NCBI RefSeq assembly: GCF_000379765.1
Contig: NZ_KB903498.1
Location: forward strand, 139 to 64,138
Direction: 5' to 3'
Source of the DNA: Flexithrix dorotheae DSM 6795
GTDB lineage: Bacteria; Bacteroidota; Bacteroidia; Cytophagales; Flammeovirgaceae
DNA: 64,000 nucleotides
Shown here: positions 1 to 8,266 of the stretch, piece after piece
Position numbering within the stretch: position 1 is the first letter of the stretch
Layout of the letters: each line of letters opens with the position of its first letter
Notes under the pieces: generated by a model
The model's input: the letters and a program-made list of their open reading frames with translations, nothing else
Databases searched by the model: none
What the model was told of the DNA's origin: nothing
Position numbers and translations under genes: made by a program

Positions 1-693
1 GACTTGTTCTTTGGTCAGATCATCCAGACTGGAAACACCTTCCGTAGCTTCAAGAAGTGCCACAAAAGCATCATTAGTTGGGGCGAACACGGTTAAGTCA
101 TCATCACCGGAAAGGGCATCTACCAAATCGGCTTTCACCACAGCTTCTACCAAAATGCTGAAGTCAGGATTTCCAGAAGCAATTTCTACAATGTTCATTG
201 GTGGAATTAACACCATATCGATCACGTGAATCACACCGTTTGAGGCAATGATATCCGGAGTAATTACATTACTTTCGTTTACCATCACTCCGGTATCAGT
301 AACTCCAATTTTGACATCATTCCCATTAACGGTGGTAGCGATTTGTCCGTCTGTTAAATCTGTAGAAAGCACTGTGCCTCCCACTACGTGATACAATAAA
401 ATTGGTGTTAAAGCTTCTTTGGAAAGGTCTTCAATCCCATTTACACCAAGGCTGGCAAAAAGAGAATCGAAAGCTGCATTATTTGGGGCGAATACAGTAA
501 ACGGACCATCACCAGATAAGGTTTCCACCAGCTCTGCTTTCACTACAGCTTCAACTAATGTACTAAAATCATCATTTTCGCTGGCTATTTCAACGATGGT
601 TTTGTCCTGTGCAAGGGATGTCTGGGCAAAAAGGAGCGGAATTGTGAGTGCAAATAAAATTTGCCTCAAAGTTTCAGATAGAGTTTTCTTCAT
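1..693 (-). CDS. Secreted FAS1 (fasciclin) repeat protein, 3' end outside window
   Basis: Partial gene: 231 codons are open from the ATG at 693 down to the window edge with no stop. The first ~30 residues form a signal peptide ending near SLAQ. Two FAS1 domains follow (about residues 33-165, and from ~167 onward), each opening with an IVEIAS..DFS.LVEAVVKA block and containing TVFAPxNxAF and, in the first, YHVVGG motifs. The two halves also resemble each other at DNA level, so the gene grew by internal duplication. FAS1 domains mediate adhesion or surface protein contacts; the exact role here is unknown. It is transcribed away from the oxidoreductase at 1305 across a 611-bp divergent region. 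Sure of the family. Confidence 0.92.
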   Translation of the reverse strand, partial: MKKTLSETLRQILFALTIPLLFAQTSLAQDKTIVEIASENDDFSTLVEAVVKAELVETLSGDGPFTVFAPNNAAFDSLFASLGVNGIEDLSKEALTPILLYHVVGGTVLSTDLTDGQIATTVNGNDVKIGVTDTGVMVNESNVITPDIIASNGVIHVIDMVLIPPMNIVEIASGNPDFSILVEAVVKADLVDALSGDDDLTVFAPTNDAFVALLEATEGVSSLDDLTKEQV

Positions 694-952
694 GATAATA
701 AGCGTTAATTTGATCAATGATATTAAACTATCTATCGAACTCCCTTTAAAATAAATTGATGAGACTTTACATAGTGAACTGTTTGAATAAAGGTGTGAAT
801 CGTAGGAAAAAAGGAATGGATTGCATCTATCCAGTTGAATTATATGGTTTTTAGTTTCCTTATTTCAATTCTGGCACCACCAGGGAGTAGGAATTTTCTC
901 CCTTTTTAAAAACTGGTAATTAAATAACCACAATTCCCGATTTAGCACATAA

Positions 953-993
953 CCTAAAAAACTTATTTCAAGCCTAAAAAAACTTGTTTCAAG
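953..993. repeat. Tandem 20/21-bp direct repeat
   Basis: Two adjacent units, 953-972 and 973-993, share the pattern CCTAAAAAA-CTTrTTTCAAG, differing by one extra A and one A/G change. They sit in the divergent promoter region between the FAS1 gene and the oxidoreductase gene. A regulator-binding role is possible but unproven. Confidence 0.6.
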
Positions 994-1022
994 GTATTCT
1001 GACTTGATTGAAGCCAACAGAG

Positions 1023-1058
1023 TAATTAATTTGGAGTCAGACAAAATAATTGATTTGG
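1023..1058. repeat. Spaced direct repeat TAATTrATTTGG
   Basis: TAATTAATTTGG at 1023-1034 is repeated as TAATTGATTTGG at 1047-1058, an offset of 24 bp. It lies in the same divergent intergenic region as the tandem repeat at 953. It could be a binding site for a dimeric regulator or chance in AT-rich DNA. Confidence 0.4.
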
Positions 1059-1107
1059 GTTTTCAATATTTAGTCAACGATTTGTAAAAATTTATCTATT
1101 TTTAAAG

Positions 1108-1138
1108 AGCTTAAGTTTTACTTAAGCTTTCTTTTTTT
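1108..1138 (+). terminator. AT-rich hairpin with T-tract, attenuator- or terminator-like
   Basis: AGCTTAAG (1108-1115) pairs perfectly with CTTAAGCT (1121-1128) around a 5-nt loop and is followed by a T-rich run. The orientation is plus, yet no plus-strand gene ends upstream, so it may belong to an unannotated short transcript or a leader. The rest of 694-1304 holds no credible gene. Confidence 0.45.
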
Positions 1139-1183
1139 GAGCATTTCTGATCTTTTGGTTGTATATTCAACTTTAAACAGGCT

Positions 1184-1213
1184 TTTGGAGCACATGTGAA
1201 ATTTATAGCTTTC
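1184..1213 (+). promoter_or_regulatory. Candidate Bacteroidota promoter for the oxidoreductase gene
   Basis: TTTG at 1184-1187 and TAGCTTTC at 1206-1213, 18 bp apart, approximate the known Bacteroidota pattern of TTTG near -33 and TAnnTTTG near -7. This would place transcription start about 85 nt before the ATG at 1305. Only a sequence match. Confidence 0.35.
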
Positions 1214-1304
1214 CCTGAAAAGTTAAATTCCAGGCATGCTCAAGGCATATTTTTAAACATCAAATAATGAATTATTCCTAATTCTTATTTTTAAACTAAA
1301 CATA

Positions 1305-2642
1305 ATGGAATTATCTAGACGATCATTTATTAAGAAAACTGCTGTGGCTGGCTCAGTGGCTGTGGCAGCTCCTACAATTATTCCTTCAAAAGTTTTTGGC
1401 GCCAATGACCGGATAAATGCTGCGGTTTTAGGTGTAAATGGAAGGGGAAAAAGTCATATCAAAAGCCTAATGGCTCAGGATAATGTAAACCTGGCTATCT
1501 TGTGTGACCCTGATATGAACCTTTTGAAGGAACGCCAAAAGAGCTTTAAAGAAACTTACAATAAGGATGTAGCCCTTGAACAGGATTTAAGAAGGGTTAT
1601 GGACAACAAAGATATTGATGTAGTCAGTATTGCTTCTCCAAACCACTGGCATGCACTTTCAGTAATTTGGGCCTGCCAGGCAGGAAAGGATGTTTATGTG
1701 GAGAAACCCGGATCTCATAATATTTGGGAAGGAAGAAAAATGGTAGAAGCGGCCCAAAAATATGACAGGATTGTGCAACATGGTGTACAATTGAGAAGTT
1801 CTCCGGCAGTTCGGGAAGCTATTGGCTTGATAAGAGATGGCTATATTGGAAATGTATATATGGCTCGTGGGCTGGTTTTCAGATGGAGAGGAGATATTGG
1901 TGACCAGGGATTTTCACCAGTACCAGATGGTATTGATTATGATTTATGGACAGGACCAGCTCCCAAACGTCCATTTACCAAAAACCTGGTGCATTACAAC
2001 TGGCACTGGCACTGGGATTATGGGAATGGTGATGTTGGAAACCAGGGTATACATGAAACTGATTTGTGTATGTGGGGACTGGATGTAGGGCTTCCTTCTA
2101 AAATTACTTCTATGGGAGGAAAATTTCTTTGGGATGACTGTAAAGAAGTGCCAGAAGTATTGACTTCAGTGTATAAATACCCTGATGAAGGGAAAATCAT
2201 TCAATTTGAAGTTCGTCCGTGGTGTACCAATACAGAGGATGATGTGACAGTAGGAAATATTTTCTATGGAGATAAGGGAATTTTAGTGGTAGATGGATAT
2301 GATAAATATAAAACGTATTTAGGCAAAGACAGAACACCAGGAAAATCCGGATCGGATGGGGGAGAGTCAGGAACTGGTATGGACAGAGGAGCAGGAGGAA
2401 CTGATGGTCACTTTGCCAATTTTATTGAGGCAGTAAGAAAGCATGATAAAACCATATTGAATGGGCCGGTGGAAACAGCTCATTTATCCTCTGGTTTGGC
2501 TCACCTTGGCAATATTGCCTACAGGCTTGACAGGGTGTTGACTTTTAATCCAAAATCCGAAACTTTCGTGAACGATCCTGAGGCTGATGCGATGTTAACC
2601 AGAAATTATCGCGAGGGATATGAAGTGCCTGAAATAGTTTAA
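1305..2642 (+). CDS. Tat-exported Gfo/Idh/MocA family oxidoreductase
   Basis: 445 residues. The N-terminus MELSRRSFIKK followed by an Ala/Val-rich stretch is a twin-arginine signal, so the enzyme should fold with its NAD(P) in the cytoplasm and act in the periplasm. A Rossmann domain follows (AAVLGVNGRGKSH, then IDVVSIASPNHWH and VYVEKPGSHN with the family's EKP lysine), then the C-terminal alpha/beta domain. Family members oxidise or reduce sugars, inositol or sugar acids, or use tightly bound NAD for glycoside cleavage; the substrate cannot be read from the sequence. It stands alone with its own terminator at 2667 and lies upstream of a GH117 lipoprotein. Confidence 0.9.
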   Translation: MELSRRSFIKKTAVAGSVAVAAPTIIPSKVFGANDRINAAVLGVNGRGKSHIKSLMAQDNVNLAILCDPDMNLLKERQKSFKETYNKDVALEQDLRRVMDNKDIDVVSIASPNHWHALSVIWACQAGKDVYVEKPGSHNIWEGRKMVEAAQKYDRIVQHGVQLRSSPAVREAIGLIRDGYIGNVYMARGLVFRWRGDIGDQGFSPVPDGIDYDLWTGPAPKRPFTKNLVHYNWHWHWDYGNGDVGNQGIHETDLCMWGLDVGLPSKITSMGGKFLWDDCKEVPEVLTSVYKYPDEGKIIQFEVRPWCTNTEDDVTVGNIFYGDKGILVVDGYDKYKTYLGKDRTPGKSGSDGGESGTGMDRGAGGTDGHFANFIEAVRKHDKTILNGPVETAHLSSGLAHLGNIAYRLDRVLTFNPKSETFVNDPEADAMLTRNYREGYEVPEIV

Positions 2643-2666
2643 ATATAGCATTACCGCTCAGCACTA

Positions 2667-2707
2667 AAACACTGATTAGATTTAACAATCTGGTCAGTGT
2701 TTTTTTA
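2667..2707 (+). terminator. Strong intrinsic terminator
   Basis: AAACACTGA pairs with TCAGTGTTT, with a nested AGATT/AATCT stem inside, directly followed by a run of seven or more T. It ends the oxidoreductase transcript. The remaining 2708-2976 before the next gene shows no gene and no clear regulatory motif. Confidence 0.9.
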
Positions 2708-2976
2708 TTTATAAATAACCAATCTCAAAAATTCTGGCTTCACATCTTATAATTCCCTATCTTGACAAGAAAATTTTCTCCAATCTAGTTTATGTCTAGT
2801 TGGTTTTTTAGGTTATCCTTTCCGCTAAATACTATAATTGTGCTATGACTATCAATTACGAGGTTGAGAGGTAATTCCCTGTGTTCAGTTTTTCGGCAAT
2901 TACTTCTGTCCCATTTCATCCAGGATTCAGTCAGTGAAAACTGGACATTAACTAAAACATAATATCAATTATTAGT

Positions 2977-4203
2977 ATGAGAAAGATGAAAAAGAATTTA
3001 ATTTATTGGTTAATTATTTTAGTGGCAGCCGGGTGTAATGCTCCTACACCAAACAAAGGACAAACCAATGAATCGGTGGAAAGTACTTCGGTAGATATTT
3101 CGGATGAAAAGCTGGATAAACTGGGCATTACCAACAGGGAATACCTGAGTGCGGCTTCAAAAAGGGCACTGGCCTGGCCGGATATTGGAAATGAATGGTT
3201 TATAGAATTTGGGGCTGTACAGCCGCTTAAGGGAGACTTGAAATATGAAGAAGGAGTGGTCAGGAGAGATCCCAGTGCCATGATAAAGGTAAATGGAAAA
3301 TATTATGTCTGGTACAGCAAAAGTACCGGGCCAACTCAGGGTTTTGGAGGTGATATAGAAACTGAAAAAGTTTTCCCATGGGATAGATGTGATATCTGGT
3401 ATGCTACTTCTGAAGACGGCTGGACATGGAAAGAAGAAGGAATGGCGGTTCCCCGTGGTGAAAAAGGTGCTTATGATGACAGGTCAGTTTTCACGGTAGA
3501 AATCATGGAGCATGAAGGGACTTACTATTTGTGTTACCAAACCGTAAAATCTCCATATAATGTAAGGGTAAAAAATCAGGTTGGGCTGGCCTGGTCCGAT
3601 TCTCCCGATGGCCCGTGGACTAAAAGTGAGGAGCCTATTCTGAGCCCTGCGGATAATGGAATCTGGAAAGGAGAAGAACAAAACAGGTTTTTAGTCGAAA
3701 AGAAAGGGGACTTTGACAGTCATAAAGTTCACGATCCATGTATTATACCTTATAAGGGGAAATTTTACCTTTACTATAAAGGGGAGCAAATGGGCGAAGA
3801 AATTACTTTCGGTGGAAGGCAAATCAGACATGGTGTGGCTATTGCCGACAACCCTAAAGGTCCTTACGTGAAATCTCCTTACAATCCTATAAGCAACAGT
3901 GGCCATGAAATCTGTGTTTGGCCTTACAATGGAGGGATTGCCTCTTTAATAACCACAGACGGACCGGAGAAAAACACCATTCAATGGGCTCCGGATGGAA
4001 TCAATTTTGAAATCATGGCGTCTATTAAAGATGCTCCACATGCCATTGGACTGAACAGGGCCAGTGATAATGAAAAAGAACCTACTGAAATCTTAAGATG
4101 GGGGCTTACACACATCTATAATAATGGAGATTACCAGAGTATAATGAGGTTTTCCTCCAGGAGAAAAACCGTTCATTTAGCCAAAGGGGTGAAGGTGAAA
4201 TAA
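2977..4203 (+). CDS. GH117 family exo-glycosidase lipoprotein
   Basis: 408 residues with a lipoprotein signal (VAAGC, Cys20). After a linker comes the GH117 helical motif [12 protein letters not shown] (about 56-67), which in known members mediates domain-swapped dimers, then a five-bladed propeller. Residues matching the family's active site are Asp98 (RRDPSA), Asp253 (HDPC), and His310-Glu311 (SGHEICVWP). GH117 enzymes remove non-reducing-end 3,6-anhydro-alpha-L-galactose from agar-type oligosaccharides; not every member has been tested, so agar is a prediction. No agarase (GH16, GH50, GH86) lies nearby. ATG 2986 is an alternative start. Convergent with the kinase gene at 4248. Confidence 0.88.
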   Translation: MRKMKKNLIYWLIILVAAGCNAPTPNKGQTNESVESTSVDISDEKLDKLGITNREYLSAASKRALAWPDIGNEWFIEFGAVQPLKGDLKYEEGVVRRDPSAMIKVNGKYYVWYSKSTGPTQGFGGDIETEKVFPWDRCDIWYATSEDGWTWKEEGMAVPRGEKGAYDDRSVFTVEIMEHEGTYYLCYQTVKSPYNVRVKNQVGLAWSDSPDGPWTKSEEPILSPADNGIWKGEEQNRFLVEKKGDFDSHKVHDPCIIPYKGKFYLYYKGEQMGEEITFGGRQIRHGVAIADNPKGPYVKSPYNPISNSGHEICVWPYNGGIASLITTDGPEKNTIQWAPDGINFEIMASIKDAPHAIGLNRASDNEKEPTEILRWGLTHIYNNGDYQSIMRFSSRRKTVHLAKGVKVK

Positions 4204-4227
4204 AAGTTTTTGTGGGGATTATTTAAT

Positions 4228-4270
4228 TGGCAATGTATGTAACTGGATTATTCCAGTTCCTGCATTGCCA
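4228..4270. terminator. Nested hairpin between convergent genes, overlapping the kinase 3' end
   Basis: TGGCAATG (4228-4235) pairs with CATTGCCA (4263-4270), and inside it AACTGG (4241-4246) pairs with CCAGTT (4253-4258). The stop codon of the minus-strand kinase gene (4248) lies in the inner loop, so its final codons form the structure. It probably acts as a bidirectional terminator although no long T-run follows. Confidence 0.6.
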
Positions 4271-6221
4271 GTTCTTTTGAAATGGTAAAGTAAAAGGTAC
4301 TCCCTTTTCCCGTATGGCTTTCCGCCCAAATTTTCCCGCCATGTAGCTCAACAATTTTTTTGCAATAGGCCAGGCCAACCCCTATACCTTCACCTGCAAA
4401 TTGTTTCCGCGTATTTAATTGTTGGTAAATCAGAAAAATTCGATTTAAATGTTTTTCTGAAATGCCTATACCGTTATCCCTGATCTGAAATTCCCAAAAG
4501 TCTTGATTTTGTCTGGTGCTCAGTTCAATTTGTGGAGGTAGATCCGGGTTTCTGAATTTTAGGGCATTAGTGATTAAATGAAGAAATAGTTGCTTAAGTG
4601 CGTCATACTGCCCCATCAACTGTGGAAGTTCGTTTGCCTTTATCCTGGCCTTTGTATAGCTGATTTGGGTAGAAAGTTCATCTCTGATTTCGCTTAGGAT
4701 GGAATTACAATCTACAGTTTTTATTTCCATTCCCGATCCAATTCTACTATATTCCATCAATCCTCTAATCAGAGTACTCATGCGACTGGAAGCTTTATGA
4801 ATATACAGAAGACTTTTTTGGGTCAATTCATCCAAATGTTGGTTGTTTTTCTTTTGTAGTAATTGAGAAAAATTAGTAATGGTAAGCAGTGGCTCCTGTA
4901 GATCGTGTGAGGCAATAAAGGCAAATTGTTCCAGTTCGCTGTTTTTTTGTTCCAGCCTTTTTACGTACTGAGAAGAAAGCATCTCTTCTGCCTTTTTCCG
5001 TTCAGTGATATCCTGCCTGATGGCTATAAATTGCTGAATTTCTTCCTTTTCATCCTTCAAAGGAATAATGGCAGTATCCACCCAGTAATAGGAACCTGTC
5101 TTGGTTTTGTTTTTTATTTCCCCAACCCAGATTTCCCCCGATTTTATGGTCTGCCACATGGCTTTAAAGAATTCTCTGGAATGAAAACCTGAATTAATAA
5201 TGGCATGAGTTTTTCCAATGAGCTCCTCCCGTGAATATTTTGAAACTTCACAAAAGTGGTCATTTACTTCCTCAATGACGCCATTTTTATCGGTGATGGC
5301 AGTAATTGCGATTTGATCTAACCCATACTTATACTGGAGGAGTTCTTTATTTTTTGCCAACAGGGATTGCTCCAATTCTAGTTTTTTGATTTCAGCTATA
5401 TTCAATTTTTGGGCTATTATTGAAATATAAATAACACTTAATAAAATAAAAGAAATAGTAAATAAGAGGACTCCGAAATCTGTGGCTACCAGTTTGCGAT
5501 TGATGGCTAAAAGCAAAAGAAAACCAAGAGCCAGAGAAAGAATGAGGATAAAAGGCAATAATCGTCTCATCATTTTGCTTCCCGGAGATTTCCCCCAAAG
5601 CAGTCTGGTGATTTCTGAGTCTGGGCCTTTCTTTAAGGTGAGATAAGTAAGTATTAAAAATAAAAAAGCCGTATGAATAGCCATTGTTTGAAAGAATGGG
5701 CTCTTATTTTCTGAAGGAATAAGGAGGATATAGGTAATCGCGGATATAAATGCAATGACTACAATCGCTAAAAAAGATATCGGAAACAGGCTTCTGATCA
5801 TTTGCTTATCGGAAAAGCTACCCCACAAGCCAATACTGAATAAAGCAAAACAAAAAGCTGTCGCCATGGACATTCTCCCGTGATTAATGCTAGAATAATT
5901 ATCGGTGACAAACATGTTATCGATATTTTTATCCAGTACATTAAAATACTCGGAGAAGGTGAGCAGGGAAATTAATAATATAATGCCTGCAAAAACCAGG
6001 TTGAGTGCCTTAAAAAAGGATTGATTTTTCCCAAGTAAAACCACGCATAATCCCGATAAAAAGAAGAGAAGTGCAGTATTAAATTTCATGGTAGCACTAT
6101 TGGGAATAATACTCAGGACGGCCTTAAATTGAAATAACCATCCACCCATTACCAATATACTGACCAGTAAAACAATACCCGTTAATATTTCACTTCCCTT
6201 AATTGCTAAAAATTTTTTCAT
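4248..6221 (-). CDS. Membrane PAS-domain sensor histidine kinase
   Basis: 657 residues. The N-terminal ~265 residues contain about eight hydrophobic segments (a membrane sensor module without obvious extracellular domain). A coiled coil (~270-300) leads to a PAS/PAC domain (ITAITDKNGVIEEVN ... GSYYWVDTAIIPLKD ... RQDITERKKAEE), then a HisKA-type dimerisation domain with FIASHDLQEPL (phospho-acceptor His) and a HATPase_c domain with N, G1 (DNGIGIS) and G2 (GEGIGVGLAYC) boxes. Third gene of an operon, 11 bp after the response regulator at 6233. The kinase core resembles the one at 6704, so the pair may share the regulator. The signal is unknown. Confidence 0.9.
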   Translation of the reverse strand: MKKFLAIKGSEILTGIVLLVSILVMGGWLFQFKAVLSIIPNSATMKFNTALLFFLSGLCVVLLGKNQSFFKALNLVFAGIILLISLLTFSEYFNVLDKNIDNMFVTDNYSSINHGRMSMATAFCFALFSIGLWGSFSDKQMIRSLFPISFLAIVVIAFISAITYILLIPSENKSPFFQTMAIHTAFLFLILTYLTLKKGPDSEITRLLWGKSPGSKMMRRLLPFILILSLALGFLLLLAINRKLVATDFGVLLFTISFILLSVIYISIIAQKLNIAEIKKLELEQSLLAKNKELLQYKYGLDQIAITAITDKNGVIEEVNDHFCEVSKYSREELIGKTHAIINSGFHSREFFKAMWQTIKSGEIWVGEIKNKTKTGSYYWVDTAIIPLKDEKEEIQQFIAIRQDITERKKAEEMLSSQYVKRLEQKNSELEQFAFIASHDLQEPLLTITNFSQLLQKKNNQHLDELTQKSLLYIHKASSRMSTLIRGLMEYSRIGSGMEIKTVDCNSILSEIRDELSTQISYTKARIKANELPQLMGQYDALKQLFLHLITNALKFRNPDLPPQIELSTRQNQDFWEFQIRDNGIGISEKHLNRIFLIYQQLNTRKQFAGEGIGVGLAYCKKIVELHGGKIWAESHTGKGSTFYFTISKELAMQELE

Positions 6222-6232
6222 TCATTAGCCTT

Positions 6233-6640
6233 TTACAATTTGTCAGGGAAATAAGTATGGATAATTTCCTTAAGAATTTCCTCAGTTAATGGTTTCTTTT
6301 TATAGCCGTGAATCAAATCATATTTTTTGGCTTTTATTTCATCATCAGGGTTTAGAGAAGTGGTGAGCATCATTACAACCACACTTACTTTTTGCTTTTC
6401 TTCCAAATGCTGATATGCCTCTAAAAATTCCCATCCGTTCATCCCAGGCATATTGATATCCAGAAAAATCAGGTCTGGTTTGTCCTTGTGGCTAGATTTT
6501 AAATATTCCAATGCTTCATTTCCATCCTGCACAGATACTATTTTTTCGGTACAATCAAAATCGGAAATCACCATCTCATGGAGGAAATTAGTAGGTTCGT
6601 CATCATCCACTAATAAAATACAGTTTAGTTTTTTTTTCAT
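6233..6640 (-). CDS. Single-domain (CheY-like) response regulator
   Basis: 135 residues, a receiver domain only. The acidic pocket LLVDDDEPTN, the phospho-acceptor Asp in LIFLDINMPGMNG and the C-terminal Lys in YKKKPLTEE are all present. There is no DNA-binding or enzymatic output domain, so it must signal through protein contact or phosphotransfer. It lies between two histidine kinase genes on the same strand, as in phytochrome-associated Rcp-type modules. Confidence 0.92.
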   Translation of the reverse strand: MKKKLNCILLVDDDEPTNFLHEMVISDFDCTEKIVSVQDGNEALEYLKSSHKDKPDLIFLDINMPGMNGWEFLEAYQHLEEKQKVSVVVMMLTTSLNPDDEIKAKKYDLIHGYKKKPLTEEILKEIIHTYFPDKL

Positions 6641-6703
6641 CGTCCTCAGTTTTAAGTTGTGTTCATTTACAGTCGTTTTTTTTTTCTTGAATTAAGGTTT
6701 TTT

Positions 6704-7795
6704 TTAAAGGTTTAAGGTGAAGAAAAATGAGCTTCCTTCATTCGGAGTAGATTCCAGCCAGATTTTCCCCTTGTGGTGGTTTACAATTTTCCTGCAATGG
6801 GCTAACCCGATACCCGATCCTTCATACTTATTTCGGTGGTTTAATCGCTGAAAAATATCAAAAACTTTATCCAGATTTTCCTTTTGAATCCCAATACCAT
6901 TGTCTTTTATACAAAACTTGTAATGCCCGTTACCATCCATTTTACCTGCGTTTATGGAAATTAAAGGGGCTACATCGGGTTTTTTAAATTTTAAGGCATT
7001 GCTGATCAGATTTTGAAAAAGCATTCTTAGCTCGGTTTCATATCCCTCCACTACTGGCAACTTTTCTATTTGAATTTTTGCACCCGATTCCTTAATTCTA
7101 ATTTCCAGGTCATCGAGTATATTGTTACAGATAATGTTACAATCCACTTTTTTGGTTATGTTTTCCTGGCCTGCTCGGGAATAATCAAGTAAAATTTTGA
7201 TCAGGTTTTTCATCCTGTCAGCTGCCGCAATTATGAAATTCAGACTTCGTTTTCCTTTTTCATCTAACTGATCCTTGTAATTCTTACCAAGTATGGCAGC
7301 AAAACTGCTGATCGTTCTGAGGGGCTCCTGTAGATCGTGAGAAGTGATATAAGCAAATTGTTCCAGTTCTTTATTCTTTTCCTCCAGGGCTTTGTTCTTT
7401 AAGATTAATTCTTCCTGCGTTTTTCGGAGTTTGGATACATTTTCTGTCAGCAGAATAACAGTTTTTTTATCAACTGGGATGACTTTAAGGTTAAACACCT
7501 GGGTGGCGATTTTGTCATCTCCATAGGTCACATCTCCAATAATTATGATTTCCTGCTTGTCTATGGCTTCCAGATATTTGTCGGGTAAGCCATGTTTATA
7601 GGCATCCGGAAAAGATTCTCGAAGTGTCTTTCCTACAAAAGGTTTAAAATCTATACCTACAATTTTTGAATTGGCATCATTGATAAACAGGTTCCGGAAT
7701 TCTTTGGTTTCCCTCGATTCCAAACCAAGTACATATATTCCAACATTCAGGCTGTTAAGCACTGAATATGGGTTAAGGCTGGATTCCATTTTCAT
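6704..7795 (-). CDS. Soluble PAS-type histidine kinase
   Basis: 363 residues without membrane segments. An N-terminal PAS-like domain (~1-125) and a coiled coil (ELILKNKALEEKNKELEQ) precede a HisKA domain with YITSHDLQEPLRT (His) and a HATPase_c domain ending in DNGIGIQ and GSGIGLAHC boxes. First gene of the three-gene kinase/regulator/kinase operon; 63 bp separate it from the regulator. ATG at codon 3 is an alternative start. The sensor domain's ligand is unknown. Confidence 0.9.
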   Translation of the reverse strand: MKMESSLNPYSVLNSLNVGIYVLGLESRETKEFRNLFINDANSKIVGIDFKPFVGKTLRESFPDAYKHGLPDKYLEAIDKQEIIIIGDVTYGDDKIATQVFNLKVIPVDKKTVILLTENVSKLRKTQEELILKNKALEEKNKELEQFAYITSHDLQEPLRTISSFAAILGKNYKDQLDEKGKRSLNFIIAAADRMKNLIKILLDYSRAGQENITKKVDCNIICNNILDDLEIRIKESGAKIQIEKLPVVEGYETELRMLFQNLISNALKFKKPDVAPLISINAGKMDGNGHYKFCIKDNGIGIQKENLDKVFDIFQRLNHRNKYEGSGIGLAHCRKIVNHHKGKIWLESTPNEGSSFFFTLNL

Positions 7796-8266
7796 ATACA
7801 GTCAGGTAAATAGGTGATTTCAGGAGAGCTTTGTTTTAATACCAGGAAAATTGAATAATCAGAAGAAAAACAGCTTAAATTTTAAAGAGTGGAAAAATTC
7901 TTTTTTCTAACTCACAAATATCAAAACAAACGCTAAGATAAAATTCAAGTTTTTAACCAAAAACCCTTTCCCTGTGCAATCCTGAGGGAATTTAAACTAA
8001 TAAATTCTATTATAGTTTGCAATTTTTTTTTAATATTTCGTTCCTGAAAATAAGTCTATAGAGGATTTATTTTTTGTATTCAAATTTCTAATGAGACTTG
8101 GATTGAAAACAATCTAAAATTACCAGCAAACCACCGCACTTTTTTTTGAAGTGCAAAAATTATTTCAACCTGCCTGTTTTCAGCTAATCCTTAAGTGCTT
8201 AGCCTGAAGCCTTACTTTAATTTTAAAGAAGGTTATTTTTAAGACTGTATTAAACGCTATTTTAAG
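7796..8266. other. Divergent intergenic region between two kinase loci
   Basis: 471 bp, very AT-rich, with no credible gene. It contains a hairpin, GCACTT (8136-8141) with AAGTGC (8149-8154), and several A/T runs. Promoters for the genes at 7795 (minus) and 8267 (plus) must lie here, but no convincing TTTG / TAnnTTTG pair with correct spacing was found. Confidence 0.5.

Noticed and set aside
11-754. Plus-strand open frames at 11-229 and 419-754
   Set aside because: They lie antisense to the FAS1-repeat gene, whose minus-strand reading has a signal peptide and two clear FAS1 domains.
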